A DNA stretch of 64,000 nucleotides from NCBI GenBank assembly GCA_038503035.1, contig JAVSML010024593.1, positions 583,022 through 647,021 of the forward strand, given 5' to 3'. This document shows, piece by piece, positions 1 through 10,349 of this stretch; the first letter of the stretch is position 1, and every line of letters starts with the position of its first letter. Origin of the DNA: Crocodylus rhombifer (taxonomy: Eukaryota; Chordata; Crocodylia; Crocodylidae). Position numbers and translations under genes: made by a program. The notes beneath the pieces are model-generated. The model was not told the DNA's origin, made no database searches, and was given only the letters and a program-made list of their open reading frames with translations.

Positions 1-168
1 GCCCGCAGGCCAGATAGGGCCCGCCAGGCCATTGTATCCAGCTCGTGGGGCCCCTACAAAATTTAGAAAAGTAATATTTATCTGCCCCTGGCTGCCCATC
101 ATGTGGCCCTCGATGGCTTGCCAAAACTCAGTAAGTGGCCCTCCACCCAAAATAATTGCCCGCCCCTG
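1..168. mobile_element. hAT (Buster-type) nonautonomous element, right end only
   Basis: The segment ends in TTGCCCGCCCCTG, the inverse of a hAT-like terminus CAGGGGCGGGCAA. The final 60 bases (CAAAACTCAGTAAGTGGCCC, then CTCCACCCAAAATAATTG) closely match the right end of the hAT element at 46957-49590, so both belong to one family. The following 8 bases, ACCTAGTC, have TA at positions 4-5, as expected for a Buster-type target duplication. The other end lies outside the window, so the duplication cannot be confirmed. No transposase coding is visible. Confidence 0.75.
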
Positions 169-1003
169 ACCTAGTCACTCACTAGGGGTGTGCTTACAGG
201 TAGCCAATAAAGGCACCAGACACAGGGTTGTATCGGAATTTCCTTTGCTCCTTGGAGGGTATGAGCCTGACTTAGAGCTGCTTAGATCTGCTATGTCACC
301 AGCCAAGTGGCTAAGAAAAGAAATGCTTCCATCTTTTGGAGAAGCAGATTGTTCAGAAGAGACAAATCCACCTGAATCAGAATGTCTGGAGAGCAGCATT
401 GACTTCAGTATAAAGCAGTGGAACAAGAAGGGCCCACCTTTTGCCCAGTAGTTTAGTGGCAAGAGAAGTTGTCTAGAAAATGGGAGACCTGTGTTATAAG
501 GCCTATGCAAGTTGAGGCACTTCAGACCCAAATTTTCCACCTCCCTGAAAAGTGCCTTCACTGTAGTCTTGGCAGGGTGAGGAGCCCATCCACCCCTCCT
601 ATTGATACTAAGCCAGAAGGCAAACAACATTCAGGGTCTAGTAGGAAAGATTCAAAGTAAGATTCAGGGGCCAATGGAAAAGCAAGCAAGAAGAAGGCTC
701 AGTCCAGTGGCCAGCATGAAAAATAAAATCTCCCAGGAGTTCTGGTCCTACCTACCAAGGTTATTTTCTGCTTTTAACCAATGAGTGTGTAATGAGAAGT
801 AGATAAACACAACAGTCTCCCAGGTGGAGATGCAATGGATGGAGCTGATACAAAAAATAAAGTTCTTGTACCAATAAGCAGACAATACATTAAATGAAAG
901 AAAAAAAACTTTGTAACTTCAAAGTCTGATCATCTTCCTACTCTATCAGTTTCTTAGGACTTTAAGGCTTGTCCCAGTTATTGTTTTGGTAAAGGTACTC
1001 ACT
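169..1003. other. Unique sequence with short overlapping open frames
   Basis: No repeat family is recognised here. Three short plus-strand open frames (188-451, 469-660, 602-784) lie in different frames. They could be a decayed processed gene copy, but I recognise none of the encoded peptides and see no clear poly-A end or target duplication. An A-rich run lies near 900-910. Nothing here supports a functional gene. Confidence 0.4.
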
Positions 1004-1192
1004 GGCCATGTCTACACAAAATGCTGACATCACATGGCAGAAAGCTTTATGTGACACTACTGCACAGAAGTCTCGGGCTGCTGTACAGTCAGCATCATGA
1101 AAAGCTGCTCAGCAGCACTACTGGAGTAACTGGAGTTACTGCACAGTCATTTAGTAATGACTGATCAGTCAGCATCTCGTGTAGATGCAGCC
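1004..1192. mobile_element. 189-bp MITE with about 25-bp inverted ends
   Basis: The left end GGCCATGTCTACACAAAATG and the right end, read in reverse complement, GGCTGCATCTACACGAGATG agree over roughly 25 bases including a shared GCTGAC. A CACT-like motif flanks both sides (ACT at 1001-1003 and 1193-1195). There is no coding capacity. The superfamily is not certain; the CATCTACAC end motif recurs in other short elements in this window (46571, 61649). Confidence 0.55.
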
Positions 1193-1850
1193 ACTGTTCT
1201 ATGGTAGCTGACAGTCTGCCACGTTTAGATTTCAAGGATTGTGGGATTTTTATGGTTGAGATTTGGGATAAAAGGTGCTATGTCTTTTAGGTAACTAATC
1301 AAAGGTAGTAAGTATGTGTATGTGCATGGTCTCTCCTTTAAAATTCCTTTATCACTAATTAAGTGCAAAGTCAAGATTTTGCAGTATTTTTTTACACTAA
1401 AGCAACATTTGTGCCTCCTACAGGTTGTACTTTATGTCTGAACCTATAACTTGTCAAAAGTAGTGTAGGTATAAGACGGAATTTTAAACATTTAAACTTG
1501 ATAGCCCAGAGCTCACTACTGTATAATGGCAATAGCAAACACCATGCTTCACAATTTTTTCTTGGATAAATAAATGAGCTGTGTAGTTGGCAATCACAGC
1601 ATTCTGAGCTTTGATCTATCTGGTGCCCTGCTGTAGTATAGTGCAGACTGCACGCAAACGTGTCTCAGCCTCTCTCAATTTGATCCAGGGTGACTGATGC
1701 ATGGCAGACTGTGCAGGAGTGACAGTGCCCCCCCCCACCTCTGCTCCTGAGCATGTAACATGACCTAATGCTCACTCTCTTATACTGGAATCATATTTCC
1801 AGTAATTACAATTACAGCCCTTATGTTTGCTAGAATAGTCACAATCACAA
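1193..1850. other. Unique AT-rich sequence
   Basis: No gene, RNA or repeat signature was recognised. There is a short C-run near 1730. Confidence 0.4.
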
Positions 1851-2941
1851 GGTCCCGGGTAATGTGGGGCCCTTGCAGGACGCCATGGGAAACTTGGTCG
1901 TCACACCAGACAGCAAAGCTAACATGTTTAATGATTTCTTTGCCTCCGTCTTCCTAAGTAGGGACCAGAACAGCCACCTCCCTGCTGGGCCCCCCTCAGG
2001 CCCCGGAGGAGGCACACCTGGGCCACGGGTTAGCAAGGATTTAGTTAGGGAGCTTCTGGAGGGGTTGGACATCTTCAAGTCAGCCAGCCCGGATGATCTC
2101 CACCCTAGAGTTCTAAAGGAACTGGCCAAGGTCATTGCAAGTCCCCTGGCACGGCTTTACGAGCACTCGTGGTGCTCTGGTGAGGTACTGGAGGACTGGA
2201 AGAGGGCCAATGTGGTCCCCATCTTCGAAAAAGGGAGGACGGAGGACCCAGGAAACTATAGGCCGGTTAGTCTCACCTCGATCCTAGGCAAGCTGTTTGA
2301 GAAAATTATGCTGGCACACATCCAGGAGGGGCCAACAGGGGACTGCATGCTTAGGGGCAACCAACATGAGTTCATCAGTGGCAGGTCCTGTCAGACCAAC
2401 CTGGTGGCCTTCTATGATCAGATTACCAGATCATTAGATGCAGGAGTAGCAGTGGATATAGTCTTCCTGGACTTCCGGAAGGCTTTTGACACTGTCTCTC
2501 ACCCCATTCTCATTAAGAAACTTGGGGGCTGTGGTGTAGACACCCACACAGTCAAATGGGTTGCCAACTGGCTGGAGGGCCGCACCCAGAGGGTGGTAGT
2601 GGATGGGTTCTTCTCAGCTTGGAAGGACGTGGGCAGGGCTCTGTCCTCGGGCCCGCACTGTTCAACATCTTCATCAGCGATTTGGACGAGGGGGTAAAAA
2701 GCACCCTGTTCAAATTTGCTGTTGACACTAAGATGTGGGGGGACGTGGGCACATTGGAAGGATGCAACAGGCTACAATCAGACCTAGACAGGTTACAAGG
2801 GTGGGCAGATGAGAATAGGATGGGTTTCAACACAGACAAGTGCAAGGCAATGCACCTTGGGAGGAACAACCGGCGCCATACCTACAGGTTAGGGAACTCC
2901 CCTCTTGTCAGCACGGAGGCAGAAAAGGATCTGGGGGTCAT
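1851..2941 (+). mobile_element. Older CR1 LINE copy, first half (RT domain), disrupted
   Basis: A 5'-truncated CR1 copy begins at the codons for VPGNVGPLQ, equivalent to about residue 392 of the intact CR1 ORF2 at 3040-5892. It runs through the RT palm to EKDLGVI, where a minus-strand CR1 is inserted. It continues at 6331-7001. Visible damage includes a 13-bp deletion near 2638 that removes most of the SGVPQG motif and shifts the frame, so the open frame starting at 1864 stops at 2697. The catalytic FADD box is also changed to FAVD near 2716. It is clearly inactive. Confidence 0.93.
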
Positions 2942-3039
2942 AGTTTCATAGTTCATAGTTTCATAGTAGCTAGAGTCGGAAGGGACCTAGGTAGATCATC
3001 TAGTCCGACCCCCTGCCTGAGCAGGAAAGAGCACCGGGG

Positions 3040-5892
3040 TCAGATGACCCCGGCAAGGTGCTCATCTAACTTCCTTTTAAAAATCCCCAGGCTAGGATCC
3101 TGCACCACTTCCCCTGGAAGCTGGTTCCAGGCCCTAGCCGCCCTGACTGTGAAGTAGCGCCTCCTAATATCTAATCTAAATTTACCCTCTGCCAGCTTAT
3201 GACCGTTATTCCTGGTCACTCCTGGCAGCGCACGGGGGAACAGGGACTCCCCCAATACCTGCTGATCCCCCCTGACCAGTTTGTAGCAGGCCACAAGGTC
3301 CCCCCTTAACCTTCTCTTGTGGAGGCTAAACAGGTTCAGGTCCCTTAGCCTCTCCTCATAAGGCCTGCCCTGCTGACCCCTGATCATACGAGTGGCCCTC
3401 CTCTGGACTCTTTCCATATCGTCCACGTCCCTCTTGAAGTGTGGCGCCCAGAACTGGACGCAGTACTCCAGCTGCGGCCTGACCAGTGCCACATAGAGGG
3501 GGAGGATCACCTCCCTGGACCTGCTCGAGATGCATCTGTGGATGCATGACAGGGTACGGTTGGCCTTCTTGACTGCCTCCCCGCACTGCCGGCCCATGTT
3601 CATCGTGGAGTCAATGACGACTCCAAGATCCTTTTCCATCTCCGTGCTGGCAAGAGGGGAGTTCCCCAACCTGTAAGTGTGGTGCCGGTTCTTCCTCCCC
3701 ATGTGCAACACCTTGCACTTATCAGTGTTAAACCCCATCCTATTCTCATCCGCCCACCGTTGCAACCTGTCAAGGTCAGCTTGTAGCCTATTGCACCCTT
3801 CTAGTGCACCCACATCCCCCCACATCTTAGTGTCATCAGCAAACTTGAACAGGGTGCTTTCTACCCCCTCATCCAAGTCACTGATGAAGATGTTGAACAG
3901 TGCGGGCCCGAGGACCGAGCCCTGCGGAACCCCACTGCCCACGTCCTTCCAGGTCGAGAAGAACCCATCCACTACCACCCTCTGGGTGCGGCCCTCCAAC
4001 CAGTTGGCGACCCATTTGACCGTGTGGGCATCGACACCACAGTCTCCCAGCTTTTTGATGAGGACAGGGTGAGAGACAGTGTCGAAAGCCTTCCGGAAGT
4101 CCAGAAAGACTACATCCACAGCAACCCCTGCGTCTAATGATTTGGTGACCTGATCGTAAAAGGCCACCAGGTTGGTCTGACAAGACCTGCCACTGATGAA
4201 CCCATGTTGGTTGCCCCTGAGCATGCATTCCCCGGCAAGGCCCTCCTGGATGTGTGCCAGGACAATTTTTTCAAAGAGCTTACCCGGGATTGAGGTAAGA
4301 CTAACTGGCCTGTAATTTCCCGGGTCCTCTTTTTTTCCCTTTTTGAAGATAGGGACCACATTGGCCCTCTTCCAGTCCTCCGGCACCTCGCCAGAGCACC
4401 ACGAGTGCTCATAGAGCCGCGCCAGGGGTCCCGCAATGACCTCGGCCAGTTCCTGTAGAACCCTAGGGTGAAGATCATCCGGACCAGCGGACTTGAACAC
4501 GTCCAGCCTCTCCAGAAGTACCCTAACTAACTCCTCGCTAACCCCTGGCCCAGGCGTGTCTCTCTCGGGGCCCGAGGGGGGCCCAGCAGGGAGGTGGCTG
4601 AACTGGTCCCTACTTAGGAAGACAGAGGCAAAGAAATCGTTAAATATGTTAGCTTTGTCATCTGGCGTGATGACTAAGTTGCCCATCGTGTCCTGCAGGG
4701 GCCCCACATTACCCGGGACCCTCTTTTTACCCCCTATGTATTTGAAGAAGGACTTCTTATTGTCCTTAATCCGGGAAGCTAGTCCTATCTCCATCTCTGC
4801 CTTGGCCCTCCTGACTGCCCCCCTACATCCTCGGGCGACTGTAACATAGTCCTTCTTGGTGATGACCCCATCTCTCCATTGGGTATATGCCTCCCTTTTA
4901 GCAAGGAGACATTCCCGGATGCTCTTAGTGAGCCATGGGGGTTTATGTGCCCTCCTGCTCCCTTTGACCCTTGTTGGGATTACCTCCCTTTGGGCATGGA
5001 GGATCGTCTCCTTAAGGAGCAACCACTCACCTTCGACATCTGATTCCCTTCCCCCCTGGGTCCTCAGCGCATCCCCAACGATCCTCCTTAGCTTGTTGAA
5101 GTCAGCCCTCCTAAAGTCTAGGGCTGTTGCCTTGCTGCAGCCCTTTGCCACCTTACGCTGGATGGTGAATTCCAGCAAGCGATGATCACTGTCTCCCAGG
5201 TGGCCCATCACCCGCAGCCCCCTCACCAGGTCATCACCCGTGGCCAGCACCAGGTCCAACAAGGCGTCTCCCCTGGTGGGTCTGTGCACCTCCTGGGTTA
5301 GATGGAGGTCCTGCACTCTGGCTAAGAACCGACGTGAACGATCAGACTTGGCTGACTGCTCCTCCCAGCAGATGTCTGGGAAGTTCAGGTCCCCCATGAT
5401 GACCACATCCTTAGCCCTCACTGCCTCTGTAAGCTGACCTAAGAATTCCTGGTCGAGCTCTTCTCCCTGGTTGGGAGGTCTATAGTAGACTCCCACCGTT
5501 AAGTCTCTCTCCCCTGGACTGCCTTTTACTCTAACCCAGAGCACCTCAGAGTGCCCCCCCTCTACCCCCTTGCTAATTAACGAGGAAGTATATTCCTCCT
5601 TGATGTAGAGTGCTACTCCTCCACCTTTCCTTCCTATCCTGTCCTTCCTGTATAGCCTATAGCCCTTGACACTCACCGCCCAGTCATGCGATGAGTCCCA
5701 CCACGTTTCTGTGATCCCTACTATGTCAGGGCTGGTGACAGCTAGGAGGAGGGCGAGTTCCTCCTGCTTCTTCCCCATACTTCGAGCATTCGTGTAGAGG
5801 CATTTGAGGCCTCCAACGGTTGTGCCCACTGACCCCCTAGTCTCAGCAATGCCCCGTCCCCCATAGCTTACCTGTTTCTCCCTTTTGACCAT
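3040..5892 (-). CDS. CR1 ORF2: AP-like endonuclease / reverse transcriptase, intact 950-codon frame
   Basis: This encodes the CR1 retrotransposition enzyme, which nicks target DNA and reverse-transcribes CR1 RNA from the nick. The frame is uninterrupted for 950 codons, close to the usual length for CR1 ORF2. The N-terminal endonuclease spans about residues 28-245, with N35 (TNAR), E62 (ITETWWD), GDLN at 167-170 and SDH at 235-237. The RT spans about residues 465-730: GPDDLHPRVL near 470, PIFKKGK near 514, FLDFRKAFD with D598, SGVPQGSVLGP near 653, and the FADD catalytic box at 684-687. The C-terminal region carries the family motif LVRPQLEYC and ends in LAGVI. All catalytic motifs I checked are present. 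The start ATG at 5892 is the first in frame, about 80 bp after the ORF1 stop. The element is 5'-truncated, so it has probably lost its own promoter. Whether the protein is active is unknown. Confidence 0.93.
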   Translation of the reverse strand: MVKREKQVSYGGRGIAETRGSVGTTVGGLKCLYTNARSMGKKQEELALLLAVTSPDIVGITETWWDSSHDWAVSVKGYRLYRKDRIGRKGGGVALYIKEEYTSSLISKGVEGGHSEVLWVRVKGSPGERDLTVGVYYRPPNQGEELDQEFLGQLTEAVRAKDVVIMGDLNFPDICWEEQSAKSDRSRRFLARVQDLHLTQEVHRPTRGDALLDLVLATGDDLVRGLRVMGHLGDSDHRLLEFTIQRKVAKGCSKATALDFRRADFNKLRRIVGDALRTQGGRESDVEGEWLLLKETILHAQREVIPTRVKGSRRAHKPPWLTKSIRECLLAKREAYTQWRDGVITKKDYVTVARGCRGAVRRAKAEMEIGLASRIKDNKKSFFKYIGGKKRVPGNVGPLQDTMGNLVITPDDKANIFNDFFASVFLSRDQFSHLPAGPPSGPERDTPGPGVSEELVRVLLERLDVFKSAGPDDLHPRVLQELAEVIAGPLARLYEHSWCSGEVPEDWKRANVVPIFKKGKKEDPGNYRPVSLTSIPGKLFEKIVLAHIQEGLAGECMLRGNQHGFISGRSCQTNLVAFYDQVTKSLDAGVAVDVVFLDFRKAFDTVSHPVLIKKLGDCGVDAHTVKWVANWLEGRTQRVVVDGFFSTWKDVGSGVPQGSVLGPALFNIFISDLDEGVESTLFKFADDTKMWGDVGALEGCNRLQADLDRLQRWADENRMGFNTDKCKVLHMGRKNRHHTYRLGNSPLASTEMEKDLGVVIDSTMNMGRQCGEAVKKANRTLSCIHRCISSRSREVILPLYVALVRPQLEYCVQFWAPHFKRDVDDMERVQRRATRMIRGQQGRPYEERLRDLNLFSLHKRRLRGDLVACYKLVRGDQQVLGESLFPRALPGVTRNNGHKLAEGKFRLDIRRRYFTVRAARAWNQLPGEVVQDPSLGIFKRKLDEHLAGVI

Positions 5893-5972
5893 TGGTCTGG
5901 GCTCGCTGGCTGTTGCTGGGCCTGGTAGTTCATCGTCTCCTCCGCCCTCATCTTCCCCCTCCCCCGACGAGC

Positions 5973-6330
5973 CTAGTTTAAAGCCCGCCGAAGGAGGTTC
6001 ACCAACCTGGAAAAGAACACACGCTTACCTTTAGGGGAAAGGTGGAGCCCATCCCATCCCAGCATGTCTCTCATCACGATGTGCCGGTCATGGCTGAGGA
6101 AGCCAAAGCCCGCCTCGAAGCACCATTCCTGTAGCCTCCAGTTGGTCTCCGCTATGCACATCTCGTGGCGTCTGCCTCGACCGCTCACTGGCAGGATGGA
6201 AGAGAAGACCGCCTGAGCGCCCATCTCTCTCAGCACGCCTCCCAGAGCATGGTAGTCCTCCATCAGGCGATCAGGGGCTCTCCTGGCCGCATCGTTAGTA
6301 CCCACATGGACAAGGACCATGGGGTAATAA
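5973..6330 (-). pseudogene. CR1 ORF1, C-terminal part with SGNH/GDSL esterase-like domain (truncated)
   Basis: On the minus strand, codons from about 6330 to the stop at 5973 encode the last ~118 residues of a CR1 ORF1. Esterase-type (SGNH hydrolase) ORF1 proteins are known for CR1-like LINEs. Visible signatures are VHVGTND (the GxND block III) near the truncated start and DGLHLS (the DxxH block V, with the catalytic Asp and His) near the end. The block I GDS serine and any N-terminal zinc finger are missing because the element is 5'-truncated. The open frame continues upstream to 6413, but those extra residues are antisense to the host CR1 and not part of ORF1. Confidence 0.85.
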
Positions 6331-7001
6331 TCATCATTGACTCCAAGATGAACATGGGCCGGCAGTGTGGGGAGGCAGTTAGGAAGGCCAACCGCACCTT
6401 GGCATACTTCCACAGATGCATCTCAAGCAGGTCCAAAGAGGTGATCCTCCCCCTCTATGCAGCACTGGTCAGGCCGCAGCTGGAGTACTGCATCCAGTTC
6501 TGGGCATCACACTTCAAGAGGGATGTTGACAGCATGGAGAGGGTCCAGAGGAGGGCCACTCGCATGATCAGGGGACAGCAGGGCAGGCCCTATGAGGAGA
6601 GGCTAAGGGACCTGAACCTGTTCAGCCTCCAAAAGAGAAGGCTGAGGGGGGATCTTGTGGCCTGTTATAAACTAGTCGGGGGGATCAGCAGGCATTGGGG
6701 GAGTCACTGTTCCCCCGAGCACCGCAAGGAGTGACCAGGAATAATGGTCACAAGCTGGCAGAGGGTAGGTTTAGGTTAGATGTCAGGAGGCGCTACTTCA
6801 CAGTTAGGGCGACTAGGGTCTGGAACCAGCTTCGAAGAGAAGTGGTGCAGGCTCCTACCCTGGGGGTGTTTAAGAGGAGGTTAGATGAACATCTAGTTGG
6901 GGTCATTTGACCCCAGTACTCTTTCCTGCCATGGCAGGGGGTCGGACTAGATGATCTGCTCAGGTCCCTTCCGACCCTAGAAACTATGAAACTATGAAAC
7001 T
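6331..7001 (+). mobile_element. Older CR1 LINE copy, second half (C-terminus and 3' end)
   Basis: This continues the CR1 at 1851-2941 after the nested insertion, starting with codons for IIDSKMNMG and carrying LVRPQLEYC and the C-terminal RRRYFTVRA region. A single-base loss near 6675 shifts the frame, so the open reading splits into a part ending at 6734 and a part from 6695 to 6910 ending in LVGVI. The 3' UTR has GGGGGTCGGACTAGATGATC and the copy ends in AAACTATGAAACTATGAAAC near 7001, the same tail type as the nested copy. Confidence 0.93.
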
Positions 7002-8180
7002 CATTCCGTTCTTATTTTTCCCTGTACTACTGTGTGATATGGAGGCTTGATGTTTACAGTATAGTAACTGCTTGTTTAAACAAGAAAACTCCAGAACCCA
7101 AAAAACAAAAGTTTATCTTGTTTTTACTTTGCTTTACAGCTAACTGTTCCTGCTGTTCCTTCTTTCACTACTTCCTTTTAGGCACCTTTTGCACTTTGGT
7201 TTTTTTCTTCTACTTGCTATTCAGTTAACACTCAGTCCAGCTGCACATCTGAGGTTAAACCCCCTCTATCTAACGGCTTTGTCAATCTGTACTTTGTATG
7301 TTATTTGTCCCCTACCATGTTACATGACACCTAATTTTCATGGAAGTCATGGGAGATTCGTGTGCAAAAGAATTCTCACATTATCTTTTAGTGTGTATAT
7401 ATACACTCTTGTATAAATATGTACACATACTTTTCCTCTTTCCCTCCCTCACTGTTGGCTGCAGAATTTTCTTGCTTCAGATAGATTTAATCCTAATATA
7501 GTTATAAAATATTACATGTTCAACATAGGTTTCTCACTGCACTATTATCCCACCGTTGAAAGTGATTTATATAGCTTCAAGTAATACTTGAAGATTTACA
7601 TCTTAAACTCCTAAAATTGGTGTTACCATACACCACAATTCAGACACTGCTTTGCATTTTAAATGGAAAAGGAATGACTCCTATACTATACAGCAATATG
7701 GAGGCACACCAGACACCAAGTGGACTAACACTATGATGTTAATAGTGAGGCAGTAGCTATATTGAACTTGAGAACAACAGAAATTTTTCTAAAGTCTACA
7801 GAATTCACAAAAGACTGGTATCCTTTCTATAGGCTTATTTTCTAACCATCCTATTAGAAATCTACAGAGGAGGTATTGGCTGCTGCTATGCACCATGGAC
7901 TATTTTGTGCCATTGATTTTGAAGCCAATTCCTTGTTAGTGGTACAATATAAATCCATAGTATTGGTGAAAAAAAGAAAAAAGAAAGAATGGAGCTGCTT
8001 TTTCCAAAGAACTTACATAAAGATAACAAGTGAAATATTTTTTTCTTTTTGCTATAAATGTGCATTGTAGCAGAATTCAGTGCTATGCGGGGTATTTTTG
8101 AGAAAATGTCTTTATCCTACGTGACATTAATGTCTTTGTTGGAAGAAGGGAATAGAAAAAATGAGAGAGAGTGATGGTAG
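7002..8180. other. Unique AT-rich sequence
   Basis: There is no convincing gene, RNA or repeat. Short open frames here (for example 7034-7228, 7189-7416) are hydrophobic or low-complexity and typical of AT-rich noncoding DNA. Confidence 0.4.
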
Positions 8181-8504
8181 ATTTATATTGAGGGCATTTG
8201 ATCCCATGGAGGAAGGAATTCTGGGTTCTGGTCACTTCTTCCAGAACTGTTTATGCATTTTATATTTGAGACCATCATTGGGTAGAAACCGATAATAACT
8301 GGCAGGAGGAACCAGAACTCACTCCCCACCAACCATACTGGTCAATGAAGCCAGGCACCCTCATGGTTGCTCTCTTGGTCCCATGACACTTGTATTCTTT
8401 TTTCTTGTGCACTGATCCAGGTTCAGCAGAAGGAGTGGAGAGTGCTTCACCCAACTATTCCCTAACTTGCAAGTTCAGGAACTTTCTTCTAATGTGGACA
8501 ATGT

Positions 8505-8588
8505 GGGTCGTTAGCCCTCAGGCTAAGAAGGACCTAGAATCCAGGTCTCCCACTTTCTTAGCAAGTACTCTAATCATTAGATGAGAGG
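8505..8588 (-). mobile_element. tRNA-derived SINE remnant (head region)
   Basis: In reverse complement the segment reads TCTAATGATTAGAGTACTTG, then AAAGTGGGAGACCTGGATTC and TAGGTCC. This resembles a tRNA head with a box A-like TAATGATTAGAGTAC and a box B-like GGATTCTAGGTCC. Similar heads occur near 27500, 35505 and 35700. The rest of the SINE cannot be delimited by eye. Confidence 0.5.
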
Positions 8589-8589
8589 C

Positions 8590-9863
8590 AAGGATTTCTT
8601 AGGGTGGCAAATAAAGATTAGCATAAGACAACTTGCACTAAAATAGATAAATAGTAATTAAAATATTGATAATCAGCAAGAACTGGTGGAAAAAATAGTA
8701 AATTCAATAAATCGTTTTATAAATAAGAGTCAACATACAGAATTTAGACTGTATAAAGTGCTGCACCAGTGCATGCAAACTATGCATATCAAAATATGTG
8801 GTTTGAGGCCAGATGTAAACTGTACAGAAGATAGTGACCATAAATTATTAGATTAAAACCCAACCTGAAATCACTGAAAATCAGACATTGCACTGTAAGT
8901 AAAGTAATATTTAAATATATGCTTCAAAAATGAAATGTCTAAATTTAAAAAAGAATAAACTTTCATGAACTAACCCTTAAGTCTTGGACAATAAAATCAT
9001 TCCATGAAAACTTTGTCCATAGGAACTGAAAAGTTCTATGTCTGAACCATATAGATCATTAATATAAGATGAAGTATTTTGCACATTATATTCATTAGGT
9101 TTTCTTCTTGTAATTAAAGGGACTGCTTATGACTATATAAGGTTGGGACCCATAATCTAGACACTTTTTGTCACATTGGGAATTTAGGGCTTGTGTCTTG
9201 TTTCAAATTACTGGGGAAAGAAAGAGGAATTCTTTGTCTGTTTATATATATAAAAACCCCACCAATCATAATACCTCCTTGGACAAACCCTGTAGATACA
9301 CCACCATTAAGATAATTTTGAATGTTTGTCAAAGAGAAAAAGTTGGATTAGCAGGAGGAAAAAAAGAAAGTTTCTATGGAAATGAGAGAAATCTACAGCT
9401 TTTAACTAGAACAAGTGTTTGTAACTCTATTTCAAATTTGCATTATTCAAAACATAAATTTTCAGTACCCACAGTTGGACACAATTTAGAAAAATCTATA
9501 TTTCTACTTAATCTACTTAATCATATTCTTGATCATTATGGGCAACCGACTAACAGGAACATCATGATGGCTATAATCCAAACTGTTATTTCAAGCTTTT
9601 CCAGTTTGAACAGAAGAAACCTTATTTCACCCATTGACGATTGATGTAATTGTCAAAATAATCTATGTAATTTCATAAGATGATAAAATGAGATGGTTCC
9701 AGCAGCACTGGATAGTTTCTATTTCTCCAGCCCTTACTTGTAATTACAATAATTTATAAACCTTTTATAAACTATTTATAAATGTACCATCAATGCACAG
9801 TTTGTAAAATTCTTTAGTGCTGTCTCCAGATATAATCCAGCAAAGGGTTTCTTGCATTAGTCG
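8590..9863. other. Unique AT-rich sequence
   Basis: No repeat or gene signature was recognised. The 158-codon open frame at 9168-9644 has no recognisable domain and an AT-driven composition; I do not call it a gene. Confidence 0.4.
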
Positions 9864-9871
9864 ATCTAAAT

Positions 9872-10349
9872 CAGGAGTGGCCGATCTGCAGCTCACATGC
9901 CACAGATGACATGGGCAACTGCTGTGTGTGGCATGCAAGCCTTGGACACTCAGTAAAGGGAGGTACTGGAATGGAGGCAGGTATGCTCCAGCTTTTGGCT
10001 GCACAAAGTAGAGCAGGGGCAAGATGCTGCTGCGAGAGGGGTGTCAGCGTGTCATTACCAGGTCAAGCCTTTCCTGGCATTACAATTGCCACTAAATGTA
10101 TCGCTTTGGATCCTTGTTTGCCATGCAAAACTGTGGTGGGTTGTGAGGTCAGGGAGGGGTTAAATTGGCACACCTCTCACAGCAGCATCTTTCCTGCTCC
10201 CTTCTGCATGTTAGAAGCTCAACCCCACCGCCTCCATTCCAGTGTTCCAGGGTGCAAACTCGATCAGGTCTACCTCTCAATCAGAACACCACTCTGGAAA
10301 ATAACAGAGCTTAACTTCTGGTGCCTGCCAAAAAGGATTGCTGTCATTG
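9872..10349. mobile_element. 478-bp hAT (Buster-type) element with perfect 8-bp target duplication
   Basis: The target duplication ATCTAAAT is present in full on both sides (9864-9871 and 10350-10357), with TA at positions 4-5. The left end begins CAGGAGTGGCCGATCTGCAG. The right end read inversely is CAATGACAGCAATCC and is more diverged. There is no transposase open frame. The length and duplication fit a nonautonomous hAT derivative. Its interior does not obviously match the larger hAT elements at 17509 and 46957, so it is probably another family. Confidence 0.8.

Larger units (their letters stand above)
2942..6330 (-). mobile_element. Young CR1 LINE, nearly full ORF2 plus 3' part of ORF1
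   Basis: This minus-strand insertion of about 3.4 kb ends (plus-strand left side) in a short tail of TTTCATAG-type units and is 5'-truncated within ORF1 at about 6330. Order in the minus direction: end of ORF1 (6330-5973), about 80-bp spacer, ORF2 (5892-3040), and a short 3' UTR with the CR1-typical GGGTCGGACTAGATGATCT. TCAT occurs at 2938-2941 and again at 6331-6334. Removing the insert and one TCAT restores the host CR1 reading frame GTC ATC ATT GAC TCC. The same subfamily occurs at 63541-64000. Confidence 0.95.

Noticed and set aside
175..630. 151-codon minus-strand open frame
   Set aside because: It overlaps plus-strand frames of similar quality, and neither is recognisable. Chance or a decayed gene copy cannot be separated by eye.
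3677..5437. Several plus-strand open frames across the young CR1
   Set aside because: They are antisense shadows of the CR1 ORF2.
5973..6413. Open frame upstream extension of the ORF1 fragment (6331-6413)
   Set aside because: These codons are antisense to the host CR1, so the fused frame is accidental.
2942..7001. Twin priming (5' inversion) as the explanation for opposite-strand CR1 parts
   Set aside because: The plus-strand sequence exists on both sides of the minus-strand copy and is continuous in the CR1 protein, and the minus copy has its own 3' tail. A nested insertion explains everything.
9168..9644. 158-codon plus-strand open frame as a gene
   Set aside because: AT-driven composition, no recognisable domain, no splice or promoter context.
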